Assembly (NCBI GenBank): GCA_964503145.1
Contig: CAZCYV010000012.1
Span: forward strand, 1-64,000
From: RBG-16-57-11 sp964503145
Lineage (GTDB): Bacteria; Chloroflexota; Anaerolineae; Anaerolineales; UBA4823
Length of the DNA: 64,000 nucleotides
Direction of reading: 5' to 3'
Below the pieces are notes generated by a model, which saw only the letters and a list, made by a program, of their open reading frames with translations, searched no databases and was not told the DNA's origin. How positions within the stretch are numbered: position 1 is the first letter of the stretch; every line of letters starts with the position of its first letter. Below, in pieces: positions 48,802 to 58,286 of the stretch. The translations under genes and the position numbers were made by a program.

Positions 48802-49692
48802 ATGCAGACGACCATCCACCCCGCGGCGCACCTCGGCCGCGTCCATTATACCGTCGCCGACCTGGAGCGGCAGATCGGGTTTTACGCGCACATCCTGGGC
48901 TTCGAGTTGCTGCGGCGCAACGGCGAGACCGCCGCTCTGGGGGCCGGCGGGCAGGAGCTTCTGCGCCTGACTCAGGTCGCCGGGGCGCGCCGCGCCCGTG
49001 GGACGACCGGTCTGTACCACACCGCTTTCCTGGTCCCCAGCCGCCGGGACCTGGCCCAACTGGCGCGGCGGATCATCGAGACGGGCGCGCCGATGCAGGG
49101 CACGGCCAATCATGTCACCCACCTGGCGATCTACCTGCCCGACGCCGAGGGCAACGGCATCGAACTGGCCTGGGATTTTCCCCGCCAGGCCTGGCCGATG
49201 AAAGACGGAAAGCTGCGCTGGGAGGACATGCTGCGCGGCGGGGTCGATCTGGGCGGTCTGCTGGCCGAGTTGGAGCGCGATCCATCGCCCTGGGCCGGGC
49301 TAAGCCCGGACACGAAGATCGGACATATCCACCTGCACGTGGCCGACCTGGAGGCTTCGCAGCAGTTCTACCACCAGCTCCTGGGCTTCGACGTCACCTT
49401 GATGAGCCAGGAGATGGGGGCGCTGTTCGTCAGCGCCGGCGGCTATCACCACCACATCGGGATGAACATCTGGCGCGGCCGCGGCGCGCCGCCCCCGCCG
49501 CCAGACGCCGTCGGTTTGCGTGACTACACGGTGATGCTGCCTGACCAGGCCGAGGCGCAACGGCTGGCTGAACGGGTGCAGGCAGCCGGAGGAGAGGCGC
49601 AGGCCACGCCAGAGGGGATCTTACTGCGCGACCCGGCGCAGAATAGGATAGTGCTAGAATACCAGGCTCATCCCCATTTACAAACGCTTTGA
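48802..49692 (+). CDS. Two-domain VOC protein (CatE-like ring-cleavage dioxygenase/glyoxalase fold)
   Basis: 296 residues with two vicinal-oxygen-chelate modules: residues 10-125 (LGRVHYTVADLERQIGFY, LYHTAFLVPS, GNGIELAWDF) and 170-290 (IGHIHLHVADLEASQQFY, YHHHIGMNIW, NRIVLEYQ). Metal ligands His/His/Glu can be placed in the second module. The plan equals Bacillus CatE, a catechol-2,3-dioxygenase, but other VOC chemistry is possible. Single gene. Confidence 0.85.
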   Translation: MQTTIHPAAHLGRVHYTVADLERQIGFYAHILGFELLRRNGETAALGAGGQELLRLTQVAGARRARGTTGLYHTAFLVPSRRDLAQLARRIIETGAPMQGTANHVTHLAIYLPDAEGNGIELAWDFPRQAWPMKDGKLRWEDMLRGGVDLGGLLAELERDPSPWAGLSPDTKIGHIHLHVADLEASQQFYHQLLGFDVTLMSQEMGALFVSAGGYHHHIGMNIWRGRGAPPPPPDAVGLRDYTVMLPDQAEAQRLAERVQAAGGEAQATPEGILLRDPAQNRIVLEYQAHPHLQTL

Positions 49693-49723
49693 TCGACGCG
49701 CTATCCCGATTAAGGTGGCTGCA

Positions 49724-49858
49724 TTATTCGACCAGAGCCGGTTTTCTGCGAGTCAACCGCCCGCCCTGGACGTTCCACGGGTGGTAGCTGTACTGTACCA
49801 TGATCGTCCCCGGCGCCCCCAGGCGGCGACGGACGATGCGCCCGGCGGGGCGTGAGTG
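49724..49858 (-). pseudogene. Fragment of an RHS/YD-repeat gene
   Basis: One minus-strand frame reads PAGRIVRRRLGAPGTIMVQ then YSYHPWNVQGGRLTR before a stop at 49724. AGRIVRR and YSYHPWN..GGRL are recognisable YD-repeat wording. It has no start and is cut off from both ends. It forms the left edge of the degenerate RHS locus. The rest of 49693-49969 holds no gene. Confidence 0.55.
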
Positions 49859-49969
49859 CGTAAGCATACAATGACCAGGGGAAAAGCCCTAATGGGGTGT
49901 TTAGGACGATATTTCAGAGTACAAATGTAGGATTCGGTCCGATTGTGCGGGACGATAAATGCAGATTCG

Positions 49970-50245
49970 CTATCCTTGATTTTTTCTTGAGACCCATTTG
50001 TCAAGAGCAAACATTATCAGAAGCATTGGGAGACCAATTGTAGCAAAGAGCAAGGAACTCAGACATACAACCACACTTGGGCTGAAAGCTCCTTTTGAGT
50101 ATTCGATAAGGCCATAAACAAAGTAAGACAAGACGAAGACTGCTATTGTTGCCTGCCGCATTGTTACCTTTCTAAACCGTATGCCTGCCATCAAAACCAT
50201 GCATACAATCATAAAGATGGTTACGAACGAAAATTTAAGATTCAT
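49970..50245 (-). CDS. Small membrane protein in the RHS locus
   Basis: 91 residues with three likely transmembrane helices (7-22, 32-48, 58-82), AT-rich codons unlike the surrounding genome. It starts 1 bp after the stop of the next hydrophobic gene (TAAGATG), with AAGG upstream. No known family. By position downstream of an RHS tip it could be an immunity protein, but nothing in the sequence shows this. Confidence 0.55.
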   Translation of the reverse strand: MNLKFSFVTIFMIVCMVLMAGIRFRKVTMRQATIAVFVLSYFVYGLIEYSKGAFSPSVVVCLSSLLFATIGLPMLLIMFALDKWVSRKNQG

Positions 50246-50246
50246 C

Positions 50247-50468
50247 TTATCTATACCTTACTTCAACTGTAGTGAACTCCTTAACAAAATAAAGGATCAG
50301 CTTTTGAAAAAGCATATCGGTAGCAATGATTCCAAGATTAACGGCAGGTGCTAAAACCCCAACTGATGCGATGCAACTGAACGGATCAACACAAGCAGCC
50401 AGGCCAGCTGCCCCTATGAACGCTGTAACAATGCCGGCAACTGCGGGACCAGAAGCAAATTTGAACAA
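50247..50468 (-). CDS. Small hydrophobic protein or detached RHS tail
   Basis: 73 residues from a TTG at 50468. ASGPAVAGIVTAFIGAAGLA and a second hydrophobic stretch dominate. The same frame is open back to the stop codon of the RHS gene to the right (50586-50588), so this may be a tail cut off by that stop instead of an independent gene. No ribosome site is evident at the TTG. Confidence 0.45.
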   Translation of the reverse strand: MFKFASGPAVAGIVTAFIGAAGLAACVDPFSCIASVGVLAPAVNLGIIATDMLFQKLILYFVKEFTTVEVRYR

Positions 50469-50585
50469 ACCTAATAACGCGCCAGGGTTTGATAAATTCT
50501 CCCATAGTATGTCTATTTGAAAATCGAAAACGCACCTCGGGCTAATTAGGCAATCATCTATAAGTGCGAGAAGAAAGCCTGTATT

Positions 50586-51377
50586 CTACTTGCTCTCCAA
50601 AAATTCGAGAGGAGTTCCGTAGAGGTGCTCCAACTGGCTGATAGTTAGCCTGCTTAGTAACGCTGCTTCAATGTTATATTCCTCGCTAATGGCTTTAATC
50701 AATTCCTTGCGTACGCAGGGGTTCTCCTCCCAGGCGGCACGGTCCTTGGCAAGATTTCTTATGTGGCGCCGCCAGCTTGCCTCCCCCTTATCAAACATGA
50801 CTTGCTCTAAGTCGCGTCCGGTTGGGTCAATATAATTCAGTGGCGAATTGTTTACGTACGCATACCGATCCCACGCCTGCACCCCCTGCGACGCCTCGGG
50901 GATCAGCGTGTCCGCCTGGGCAAACCTCCCCAGCGCCGGGTCGTACCACCTGGCATTGAAGAAATCCAGCCCCAGGCTCGCCTGCCGGTACTGCCCGGTG
51001 AACTGGTACGGCGTCCCCACCTCCCCAAAGCGCGTCTCGCCCCACGGCTTGTAGCCCTGGTGCAGCTCGCTCGCCCCGTCGTAGCTCACGCTGGCGCTGC
51101 CCAGGTGATCCCCCAGCAGCCAGGTCACGCTCCCGCTCCCCCGGCGCATCGCCAGGCGCGTCGTCCCGGCGTAATAGTAGCGCACTGCGCTGGCGGGCGT
51201 CCCGCTCCACTCGAAGTAGTTGCCGATGAACACCGTGGTCGTCCCGCCTTCGATCGCCAGCACGCGCTTGCCGTCCCCGTCATAGACGAAGCTGGCCGTG
51301 GCCGCCCCGCTCACCTGCACCAGGCGGTTCTCGGCGTCGTAGAGCAAAGTGTCATTTTTTGGCCGATAGTGTGCCAT
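50586..51377 (-). CDS. Truncated RHS core with tip 1
   Basis: 263 residues. The core contains AENRLVQVSGAATASFVYDG, LGDHLGSASVSYDG, GLDFFNARWYDPALGRFAQ and ends with the RHS hallmark YAYVNNSPLNYIDPTGRD. A normal RHS protein has more than a thousand residues; here only the last part survives, from an ATG preceded by TATACT. The tip (about 80 residues, from WRRHIRNLAKD to LEFLESK) is charged and helical, not a toxin family I know. The locus may store alternative tips or be decaying. Confidence 0.75.
   Translation of the reverse strand: MAHYRPKNDTLLYDAENRLVQVSGAATASFVYDGDGKRVLAIEGGTTTVFIGNYFEWSGTPASAVRYYYAGTTRLAMRRGSGSVTWLLGDHLGSASVSYDGASELHQGYKPWGETRFGEVGTPYQFTGQYRQASLGLDFFNARWYDPALGRFAQADTLIPEASQGVQAWDRYAYVNNSPLNYIDPTGRDLEQVMFDKGEASWRRHIRNLAKDRAAWEENPCVRKELIKAISEEYNIEAALLSRLTISQLEHLYGTPLEFLESK
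50770..51336 (-). repeat. RHS core repeat, copy 1 (567 bp)
   Basis: Aligns without gaps to 52362-52928 at a fixed offset of 1592 bp, with roughly 15 base differences by eye. Both ends coincide with the points where the two RHS genes become unrelated. Confidence 0.9.
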
Positions 51378-51532
51378 TAGCCTTCATCCAGAGTATACCG
51401 CGGGTTTTCGGCGAAGGCGCGCCGATGATTCGCGTCCGAACGCGTCTGGCGAGTCCGCCGGGGGGTAATGGCGCCGCGCCCAGGAGATAAGGCTGTCGCC
51501 GGTGTACGGGATGATACTTAAGAGTACAAGTA

Positions 51533-51724
51533 TTAATTACCCCATCCCATAACTTTTGTGAGAAGCACTGATAATATTAATCCGAAACAACCTGCAATAA
51601 CAATTAAGAGCCCATAATACCTAAAGAATTTGGGACGCGAAGCCCAACGGCTTGTCAATATCACCGAGAATCCAAGGATTCCAATGATTATAGATGTAAC
51701 GAACACAAGAGCAATTGTAGGCAT
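51533..51724 (-). CDS. Small membrane protein 2 behind RHS tip 2
   Basis: 63 residues, two transmembrane helices (about 4-24 and 37-58), AT-rich, AAGGTG ribosome site. It follows the next small membrane gene by 24 bp. No recognised family. The gap 51378-51532 to its left holds a short sequence similar to 49900-49930 (GATA-TT-AGAGTACAA). Confidence 0.55.
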   Translation of the reverse strand: MPTIALVFVTSIIIGILGFSVILTSRWASRPKFFRYYGLLIVIAGCFGLILSVLLTKVMGWGN

Positions 51725-51748
51725 TAAGCACCTTCCTTGTTAGAAATC

Positions 51749-51955
51749 TTATTTGTGTTTGCTTTTATGCCATAAACTGACTATCATGTAATTGAAAGGA
51801 ACCAAAAGTACACAACAAATGGAAGATATAATCCAGAAATACTCTAACGGTAGATCTGTATTCCAGAATCCACCGAGGTAAATACCGGCAGTAATTACTG
51901 GTAGGACAATTATTGTAGAAAATAAAGCAAGTAAGACTCTTCTTTGAATGCTCAT
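51749..51955 (-). CDS. Small membrane protein 1 behind RHS tip 2
   Basis: 68 residues, two transmembrane helices (about 8-30 and 37-60), ATG at 51955 with AAGGTGA upstream. It starts 9 bp after the RHS stop, so it is cotranscribed with the tip. Such a place is typical for immunity genes of polymorphic toxins, but that reading is inference. Confidence 0.55.
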   Translation of the reverse strand: MSIQRRVLLALFSTIIVLPVITAGIYLGGFWNTDLPLEYFWIISSICCVLLVPFNYMIVSLWHKSKHK

Positions 51956-51964
51956 ATTTTCACC

Positions 51965-53002
51965 TTACTTTAGCGTTGGATTTTTAGAATGCGGCGGCAA
52001 ACAACCAGAGTTGAGGATAGTTTTAATTCCAGCACCAACGATAATTGCTCCTACTACGGTCATGACTAACCCAACTCCAAATCCATGAAGACCAACAAAG
52101 ACGCCGACTATTGTGGGTGAGGTTATGGTTAATTCCGCCACGCTTGCAGTTACCAGTCCAACACCCAATATGGCGACTACGCTTCCAAAAGCAATTAAAG
52201 TTGTACCACCTAGTATATCGTTGGCGTTACAACTACAATCGCTTTCATCGGAAGTGTCGCCTGTAGCAGGCAACTTTGGCCCGTTATATTCCTTATCTCT
52301 AGTAATATTGTTCCGTTGATCTCTGTGCCTTGATTCCGAAGTTAAATTTTCTAAATGACGGCGCCAGCTTGCCTCCCCTTTATCAAACATGATTTGCTCT
52401 AAGTCGCGTCCGGTTGGGTCAATATAATTCAGTGGCGAATTGTTTACGTACGCATACCGATCCCACGCCTGCACCCCCTGCGACGCCTCGGGGATCAGCG
52501 TGTCCGCCTGGGCAAACCTCCCCAGCGCCGGGTCATACCACCTGGCATTGAAGAAATCCAGCCCCAGGCTCGCCTGCCGGTACTGCCCGGTGAACTGGTA
52601 CGGCGTCCCCATCTCCCCAAAGCGCGTCTCACCCCACGGCTTGTACCCCTGGTGCAGCGCGCTCGTCCCGTCGTAGCTCACGCTGGTGCTGCCCAGGTGA
52701 TCCCCCAGCAGCCAGGTCACGCTCCCGCTCCCCCGGCGCATCGCCAGGCGCGTCGTCCCGGCATAGTCGTAGCGCACTGCGCTGGCGGGCGTCCCGCTCC
52801 ACTCGAAGTAGTTACCGATGAACACCGTGGTCGTCCCGCCCTCGATCGCCAGCACGCGCTTGCCGTCCCCGTCATAGACGAAGCTGGCCGTGGCCGCCCC
52901 GCTCACCTGCACCAGGCGGTTTTCGGCGGCGCAAGACGGGGTGTGCGTCTGCGGCCCGCCGTTGCCATTCCGGCGATCTTCGAGCGTTAGGGCGTTGCTC
53001 AT
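51965..53002 (-). CDS. Truncated RHS core with hydrophobic tip 2
   Basis: 345 residues from the ATG at 53002, which lies 8 nt after a TATACT box. The core (residues 25-215) is nearly identical to that of the gene at 50586. After IDPTGRDLEQIMFDKGEASW the sequence diverges into an acidic, Cys-containing stretch (ESDCSCNAND) and then about 80 very hydrophobic residues (GVGLVTASVAELTITSPTIV and after) that look like two or three membrane helices, ending in a Cys-Pro tail. A membrane-inserting tip is plausible. Confidence 0.75.
   Translation of the reverse strand: MSNALTLEDRRNGNGGPQTHTPSCAAENRLVQVSGAATASFVYDGDGKRVLAIEGGTTTVFIGNYFEWSGTPASAVRYDYAGTTRLAMRRGSGSVTWLLGDHLGSTSVSYDGTSALHQGYKPWGETRFGEMGTPYQFTGQYRQASLGLDFFNARWYDPALGRFAQADTLIPEASQGVQAWDRYAYVNNSPLNYIDPTGRDLEQIMFDKGEASWRRHLENLTSESRHRDQRNNITRDKEYNGPKLPATGDTSDESDCSCNANDILGGTTLIAFGSVVAILGVGLVTASVAELTITSPTIVGVFVGLHGFGVGLVMTVVGAIIVGAGIKTILNSGCLPPHSKNPTLK
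52362..52928 (-). repeat. RHS core repeat, copy 2 (567 bp)
   Basis: Second copy of the segment at 50770-51336, same strand, no indels. High GC compared with the AT-rich tips that follow both copies. Confidence 0.9.
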
Positions 53003-53150
53003 TGCTGATAAGTATACCGCGGGTCTTGACATAGCCGGGCGCTATTGGCAGCGGACAGGCGCTCGAAATCCACAATTTCCTCACCTCTAACGCCTGCCTT
53101 TATGGTAGACTTAATGGTTGTTTCAGGAGCAACCCCCGAAAGGACGTCCG

Positions 53151-53525
53151 ATGACCCGTTCGCGCAAAGACCTGATGGTGGATCGTTTGAGAGAGATGCA
53201 GGCCGCCTCGCCGGATATCATCGCCTCGGCGGTGGTGTCTGTGGATGGGTTGATCATGGCCTCCGCCCTGCCCGCCGATGTCGAAGAAGACCGCGTCTCG
53301 GCCATGTCCGCCGCCATGCTCAGCCTGGGCGAGCGCATCGCTATGGAGCTGGGGCGCGGCGCCCTGGAGCAGGTGTATATCCGCGGCGACAGCGGCTATG
53401 TGCTGGTCACCGCCGTCGGCCAGGAGGCCGTGCTCACCGCCCTGGCCCGCGATGGCGCCAAGCTGGGCTTGATCTTCCTCGAAATGCGCCGCGCGGCGGA
53501 ACATCTGGCGCGCATCGTTGGCTGA
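53151..53525 (+). CDS. Roadblock/LC7 domain protein (MglB-like)
   Basis: 124 residues from the ATG at 53151 with GAAAGGA upstream. IIASAVVSVDGLIMASALP and ERIAMELGRGALEQVYIRG match the roadblock fold, used in bacteria as GTPase-activating or scaffold partners of small Ras-like GTPases. No GTPase gene is adjacent. It precedes pyrG, with a strong hairpin in between. Confidence 0.88.
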   Translation: MTRSRKDLMVDRLREMQAASPDIIASAVVSVDGLIMASALPADVEEDRVSAMSAAMLSLGERIAMELGRGALEQVYIRGDSGYVLVTAVGQEAVLTALARDGAKLGLIFLEMRRAAEHLARIVG

Positions 53526-53556
53526 TCGCCGCCGCGAACCTTAATTTCACCGACAG

Positions 53557-53589
53557 GTGGGGAGGTCGCCATACGATGGCCCTCCCCAC
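53557..53589 (+). terminator. Strong hairpin between the roadblock gene and pyrG
   Basis: GTGGGGAGG (53557-53565) pairs with CCTCCCCAC (53581-53589); inside, GCCAT and ATGGC pair around ACG. A TTCCTTTGT stretch follows. It may end the roadblock mRNA or act as an attenuator of pyrG, whose start is 69 nt away. Confidence 0.7.
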
Positions 53590-53657
53590 TTCCTTTGTAG
53601 ATGGATTGCCATTGCAGGGGCGGGAGTGTCCCTGGGATATCGATTTTGGAGGAGCGC

Positions 53658-55292
<1,635 letters not shown>

Positions 55293-55387
55293 AGGCTCAC
55301 AAAGCCCTGCGGTCGCGACCGATAGGCCCCGCGCAGCTCGTCTGGCAGCATCGCTGCGGGAGCAAACATGAATTCGTGGAAATAGAT

Positions 55388-55393
55388 TATACT
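55388..55393 (+). promoter_or_regulatory. TATACT box of the enolase gene
   Basis: TATACT about 94 nt before the eno ATG. The gap 55293-55486 has no gene; the leader is A-rich near the start (GAGGTG ribosome site). No consensus -35 was seen. Confidence 0.45.
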
Positions 55394-55486
55394 TGCTGGG
55401 GCCTGGCAACAGCAAGCCGCAGCAAAACCGTTGTGGCCGAAACGAACGCTAAAAACCAAAACAATTCCAAAAATGAGGTGAAAAAC

Positions 55487-56776
55487 ATGGACACGATAAT
55501 CGAAGATGTCATTGGGCGAGAGATTCTAGACTCGCGCGGCAACCCTACGGTCGAGGTCGAAGTACATCTAATGGATGGCTCGGTGGGGCGGGCGGCCATC
55601 CCCTCCGGCGCATCGACGGGGGTTCACGAAGCCCTGGAATTGCGCGACGGCGACAAGTCTCGCTACCTGGGCAAAGGGGTGCTGACCGCCGTGGAACACG
55701 TCAATGGTGAGATCGCCGACGCCCTGGTCGGTTGGGACGCGGTCGAGCAGAAGGCCATCGATCAGATGCTGATCGAACTGGACGGCACACCCAATAAATC
55801 CCGGCTGGGCGCCAACGCCATCCTGGGTTGCAGCCTGGCGACGGCCAAGGCGGCTGCCAACGCCCTGGATCTGCCGCTGTTCCGCTATATCGGCGGCGTG
55901 TACGCGCACGTGCTGCCGGTGCCGATGATGAACATCCTGAACGGCGGCGTACACACCGGCTGGCAGTCTGTTGACGCCCAGGAGTTCATGGTCATGCCCC
56001 TGGGCGCCGAATCCTTTGCCGAGGGCCTGCGCTGGGGCGCCGAAATCTATCACGCCCTAAAGACCGTCCTGAAAGCTCGCGGTTATACCACTCTGGTCGG
56101 CGATGAGGGTGGTTACGCCCCGGCGCTGAAGGCCAACGCCGAGGCGGTAGAAGTAATCCTCGAAGCCATTACAAAGGCCGGTTACAAGGCTGGCGAGCAG
56201 GTAGCCATTGCCCTCGACCCGGCGGCTTCAGAATTCTATGAAGAAGATACCGGCCTCTATAACTTGCGCAAGGAAGGCCGCAAGCTGACCAGCGAGGAGA
56301 TGGTGGCTTTCTGGAAGTCCTGGGTGGATCAATACCCCATCGTCTCTCTCGAAGACGGCCTGGCGCAAGATGACTGGGATGGCTGGCAGCACTTGCAGGC
56401 AGAATTGGGAAGCCGCATCCAGATCGTGGCGGATGACCTGCTGGTGACCAACCCGGAGCGCGTCCGCCGGGCGATCGAAGTAAAAGCCGCCAATGCCCTG
56501 CTGGTCAAGTTGAACCAGATCGGCTCGCTCACCGAGACCATCGAAGCGGTTGAGCTTTGCCATCGCGCCGGCTGGCGCACGGTCACCTCGCACCGCTCCG
56601 GCGAGACCGAAGACTCCACCATCGCCGACCTGGTGGTGGCGCTGAACATGGGCCAGATCAAGACCGGCGCGCCGGCGCGCTCCGACCGTGTGGCAAAATA
56701 CAACCAGCTTCTGCGCATCGAGGAGATGCTGGGCGATACGGCCCGCTATGCCGGCTGGTCCGCCCTGCGCCGCTAG
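55487..56776 (+). CDS. eno: Enolase
   Basis: 429 residues. ILDSRGNPTVEVEV, IPSGASTGVHEALELRD, SLEDGLAQDDWDGW, LVKLNQIGSLTET and SHRSGETEDSTIADL are classic enolase motifs, covering the Mg ligands and the catalytic Lys. The usual NGGxHANNNVD loop reads NGGVHTGWQSVD, so the His is kept but the loop is varied. It interconverts 2-phosphoglycerate and phosphoenolpyruvate. Single gene, ending in a hairpin. Confidence 0.97.
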   Translation: MDTIIEDVIGREILDSRGNPTVEVEVHLMDGSVGRAAIPSGASTGVHEALELRDGDKSRYLGKGVLTAVEHVNGEIADALVGWDAVEQKAIDQMLIELDGTPNKSRLGANAILGCSLATAKAAANALDLPLFRYIGGVYAHVLPVPMMNILNGGVHTGWQSVDAQEFMVMPLGAESFAEGLRWGAEIYHALKTVLKARGYTTLVGDEGGYAPALKANAEAVEVILEAITKAGYKAGEQVAIALDPAASEFYEEDTGLYNLRKEGRKLTSEEMVAFWKSWVDQYPIVSLEDGLAQDDWDGWQHLQAELGSRIQIVADDLLVTNPERVRRAIEVKAANALLVKLNQIGSLTETIEAVELCHRAGWRTVTSHRSGETEDSTIADLVVALNMGQIKTGAPARSDRVAKYNQLLRIEEMLGDTARYAGWSALRR

Positions 56777-56782
56777 CCTTCC

Positions 56783-56811
56783 GCTCTAGCCGGGATCGCT
56801 GATCCCAGAGC
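56783..56811 (+). terminator. Hairpin after enolase
   Basis: GCTCT (56783-56787) and AGAGC (56807-56811) enclose GGGATC gct GATCCC. The sequence AGCCGGGATCG inside is shared with the hairpin at 37025-37055. Confidence 0.5.
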
Positions 56812-56823
56812 GCATGCCAAAAA

Positions 56824-56848
56824 ACGAGCCGCCCTTCAGGCGGCTCGT
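56824..56848 (-). terminator. Rho-independent terminator of the zinc-ribbon membrane gene
   Basis: ACGAGCCGCC and GGCGGCTCGT pair perfectly across a 5-nt loop; read on the minus strand the stem is followed by TTTTTT. It is a textbook terminator for the leftward gene and may stop enolase transcripts too. Confidence 0.85.
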
Positions 56849-56852
56849 CTGC

Positions 56853-57386
56853 TTAACCCGTTTCGACTTCTTCCGGCGCGGGCTGCTCGGCTTCTTCTGG
56901 CGGCAGCGGCTGCAGGGCTTCGTCGAGCGTCAGACCTTCGCGGCGCACCCCTGGCGCCAGCGCCCCGCAGTAGGGGCAGAGGTTCCAGGGTAGCTCCATC
57001 AGCTTGCCGCACTGGCGGCAGGCCTTGCGCAACCGGGTATGGCAGTTGGGGCAAACGGTCCAGTTTTCTCGGATGCGTCGGCCGCAGCCCGGGCACAGCG
57101 CGCTTTCTTCGATCGAGCGCAGCAGCGCTTCTTCTTCCAGCGAATGCTGGTATTCTTCTTCCAGGGTGCGGGGCGGGCGCAGGATCAGGTAGATGACGAT
57201 GCCCGGCAGGAACAACACCGCCACCACCAGCACCGCCAGGATGCGCGCCAGCGGGTCGCGGGCGCGCTGGCGAATGTCCCGGTACGTCCAGATGACCAGG
57301 CTCAGCCACAAGGCGGCGACGAACGCCCCGCCCCAGGCAGCGAGTAACAGCATGAAATTGCTCAGCGAGGTGGGATCGAAATTCAT
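56853..57386 (-). CDS. Membrane protein with double zinc ribbon
   Basis: 177 residues. Two transmembrane helices (about 11-33 and 47-69) are followed by two zinc ribbons: CPGCGRRI..CPNCHTR and CRQCGKL..CPYCGAL. The tail is Pro/Glu-rich. The ribbon part is cytoplasmic if the second helix exits inward. No function can be read. It has a TATAAT (57406-57411, minus strand), a GGAG ribosome site and its own terminator. Confidence 0.82.
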   Translation of the reverse strand: MNFDPTSLSNFMLLLAAWGGAFVAALWLSLVIWTYRDIRQRARDPLARILAVLVVAVLFLPGIVIYLILRPPRTLEEEYQHSLEEEALLRSIEESALCPGCGRRIRENWTVCPNCHTRLRKACRQCGKLMELPWNLCPYCGALAPGVRREGLTLDEALQPLPPEEAEQPAPEEVETG

Positions 57387-57405
57387 ACGGCTCTCCGTTG
57401 GGCAG

Positions 57406-57411
57406 ATTATA
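57406..57411 (-). promoter_or_regulatory. TATAAT box of the zinc-ribbon membrane gene
   Basis: The minus strand reads GCTATAATCTG, with the ATG 20 nt downstream. No consensus -35. Confidence 0.5.
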
Positions 57412-57567
57412 GCATGTTTGCCTTCTATTTCTCGACGTGGATTGCCCCGGCGCGCCTGGATTGAACAGCCTTGCGCCCGTGCGGCACTTGTTGTATAGTT
57501 GGAGCTGCTCCATGCGCTGGAGACCGAAGCAAAGCCGACCTCGAGGCAAGCACAACAGGAGGGCGAT

Positions 57568-58272
57568 TTGAAAGAGCAGCCTGCAACTTACCGCATCACC
57601 GATCTGGAAGCTTCCGAGCGGCCGCGCGAACGCCTGGCGCGCGTCGGCCCGCAGGCTTTGAGTACCGCCGAGTTGCTGGCGATCCTGTTGCGCGTCGGCG
57701 TGCCGGGAGAGAACGCCGTGCAGGTGGGGCAGCGCCTGCTGCACGACCTGGGAGGGCTGGCGGGCATCCATCGCGCCGATTTCGACGAGGTGTGCAAGCA
57801 ACACGGGCTGGGCACTGCCAAGGCGGCTCAGATCAAAGCCGCCCTCGAATTGGGCCGTCGTCTGCTGGTCGAATCGCCCGAAGAACGCCCAGCCATCCAT
57901 AGCCCGGCGGACGCCGCGGGGCTGGTGCTCTACGAGATGAGCGCTCTGGAGCAGGAAGAACTGCGCATCATCCTGTTGGATGTGCGCAACCGGGTGATCG
58001 ACATGGTCGCCCAATACCGGGGTTCGGTCAGCTCGTCTCAGGTGCGCGTGGGCGAGCTATTCAAAGCGGCGGTGCGCCGCAACGCTTCGAGCATCATCGT
58101 GGTGCACAATCACCCCAGCGGCGACCCCACCCCCAGCCCGGACGATGTGGCGTTGACGCGGGCGATCGTCCAGGCCGGCAAGCTGCTGGACATCGAGGTG
58201 CTCGATCATCTGGTCGTCGGGCGCGGGCGCTGGGTGTCGCTCAAAGAGCGCGGCCTGGGGTTTGGGGGCTGA
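57568..58272 (+). CDS. radC: RadC family JAMM-domain protein
   Basis: 234 residues from a TTG at 57568, chosen because AGGAGG lies 6 nt upstream; an upstream TTG (57499) lacks this. The N-terminal ERPRERLARVGPQALSTAEL and the helix-hairpin-helix stretch are followed by the JAMM metal site HNHPSGDPTPSPDD. Despite the name its role in DNA repair is doubtful. Single gene, converging on the beta-propeller gene 15 bp away. Confidence 0.92.
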   Translation: MKEQPATYRITDLEASERPRERLARVGPQALSTAELLAILLRVGVPGENAVQVGQRLLHDLGGLAGIHRADFDEVCKQHGLGTAKAAQIKAALELGRRLLVESPEERPAIHSPADAAGLVLYEMSALEQEELRIILLDVRNRVIDMVAQYRGSVSSSQVRVGELFKAAVRRNASSIIVVHNHPSGDPTPSPDDVALTRAIVQAGKLLDIEVLDHLVVGRGRWVSLKERGLGFGG

Positions 58273-58286
58273 CTGCAGCCGATGCC

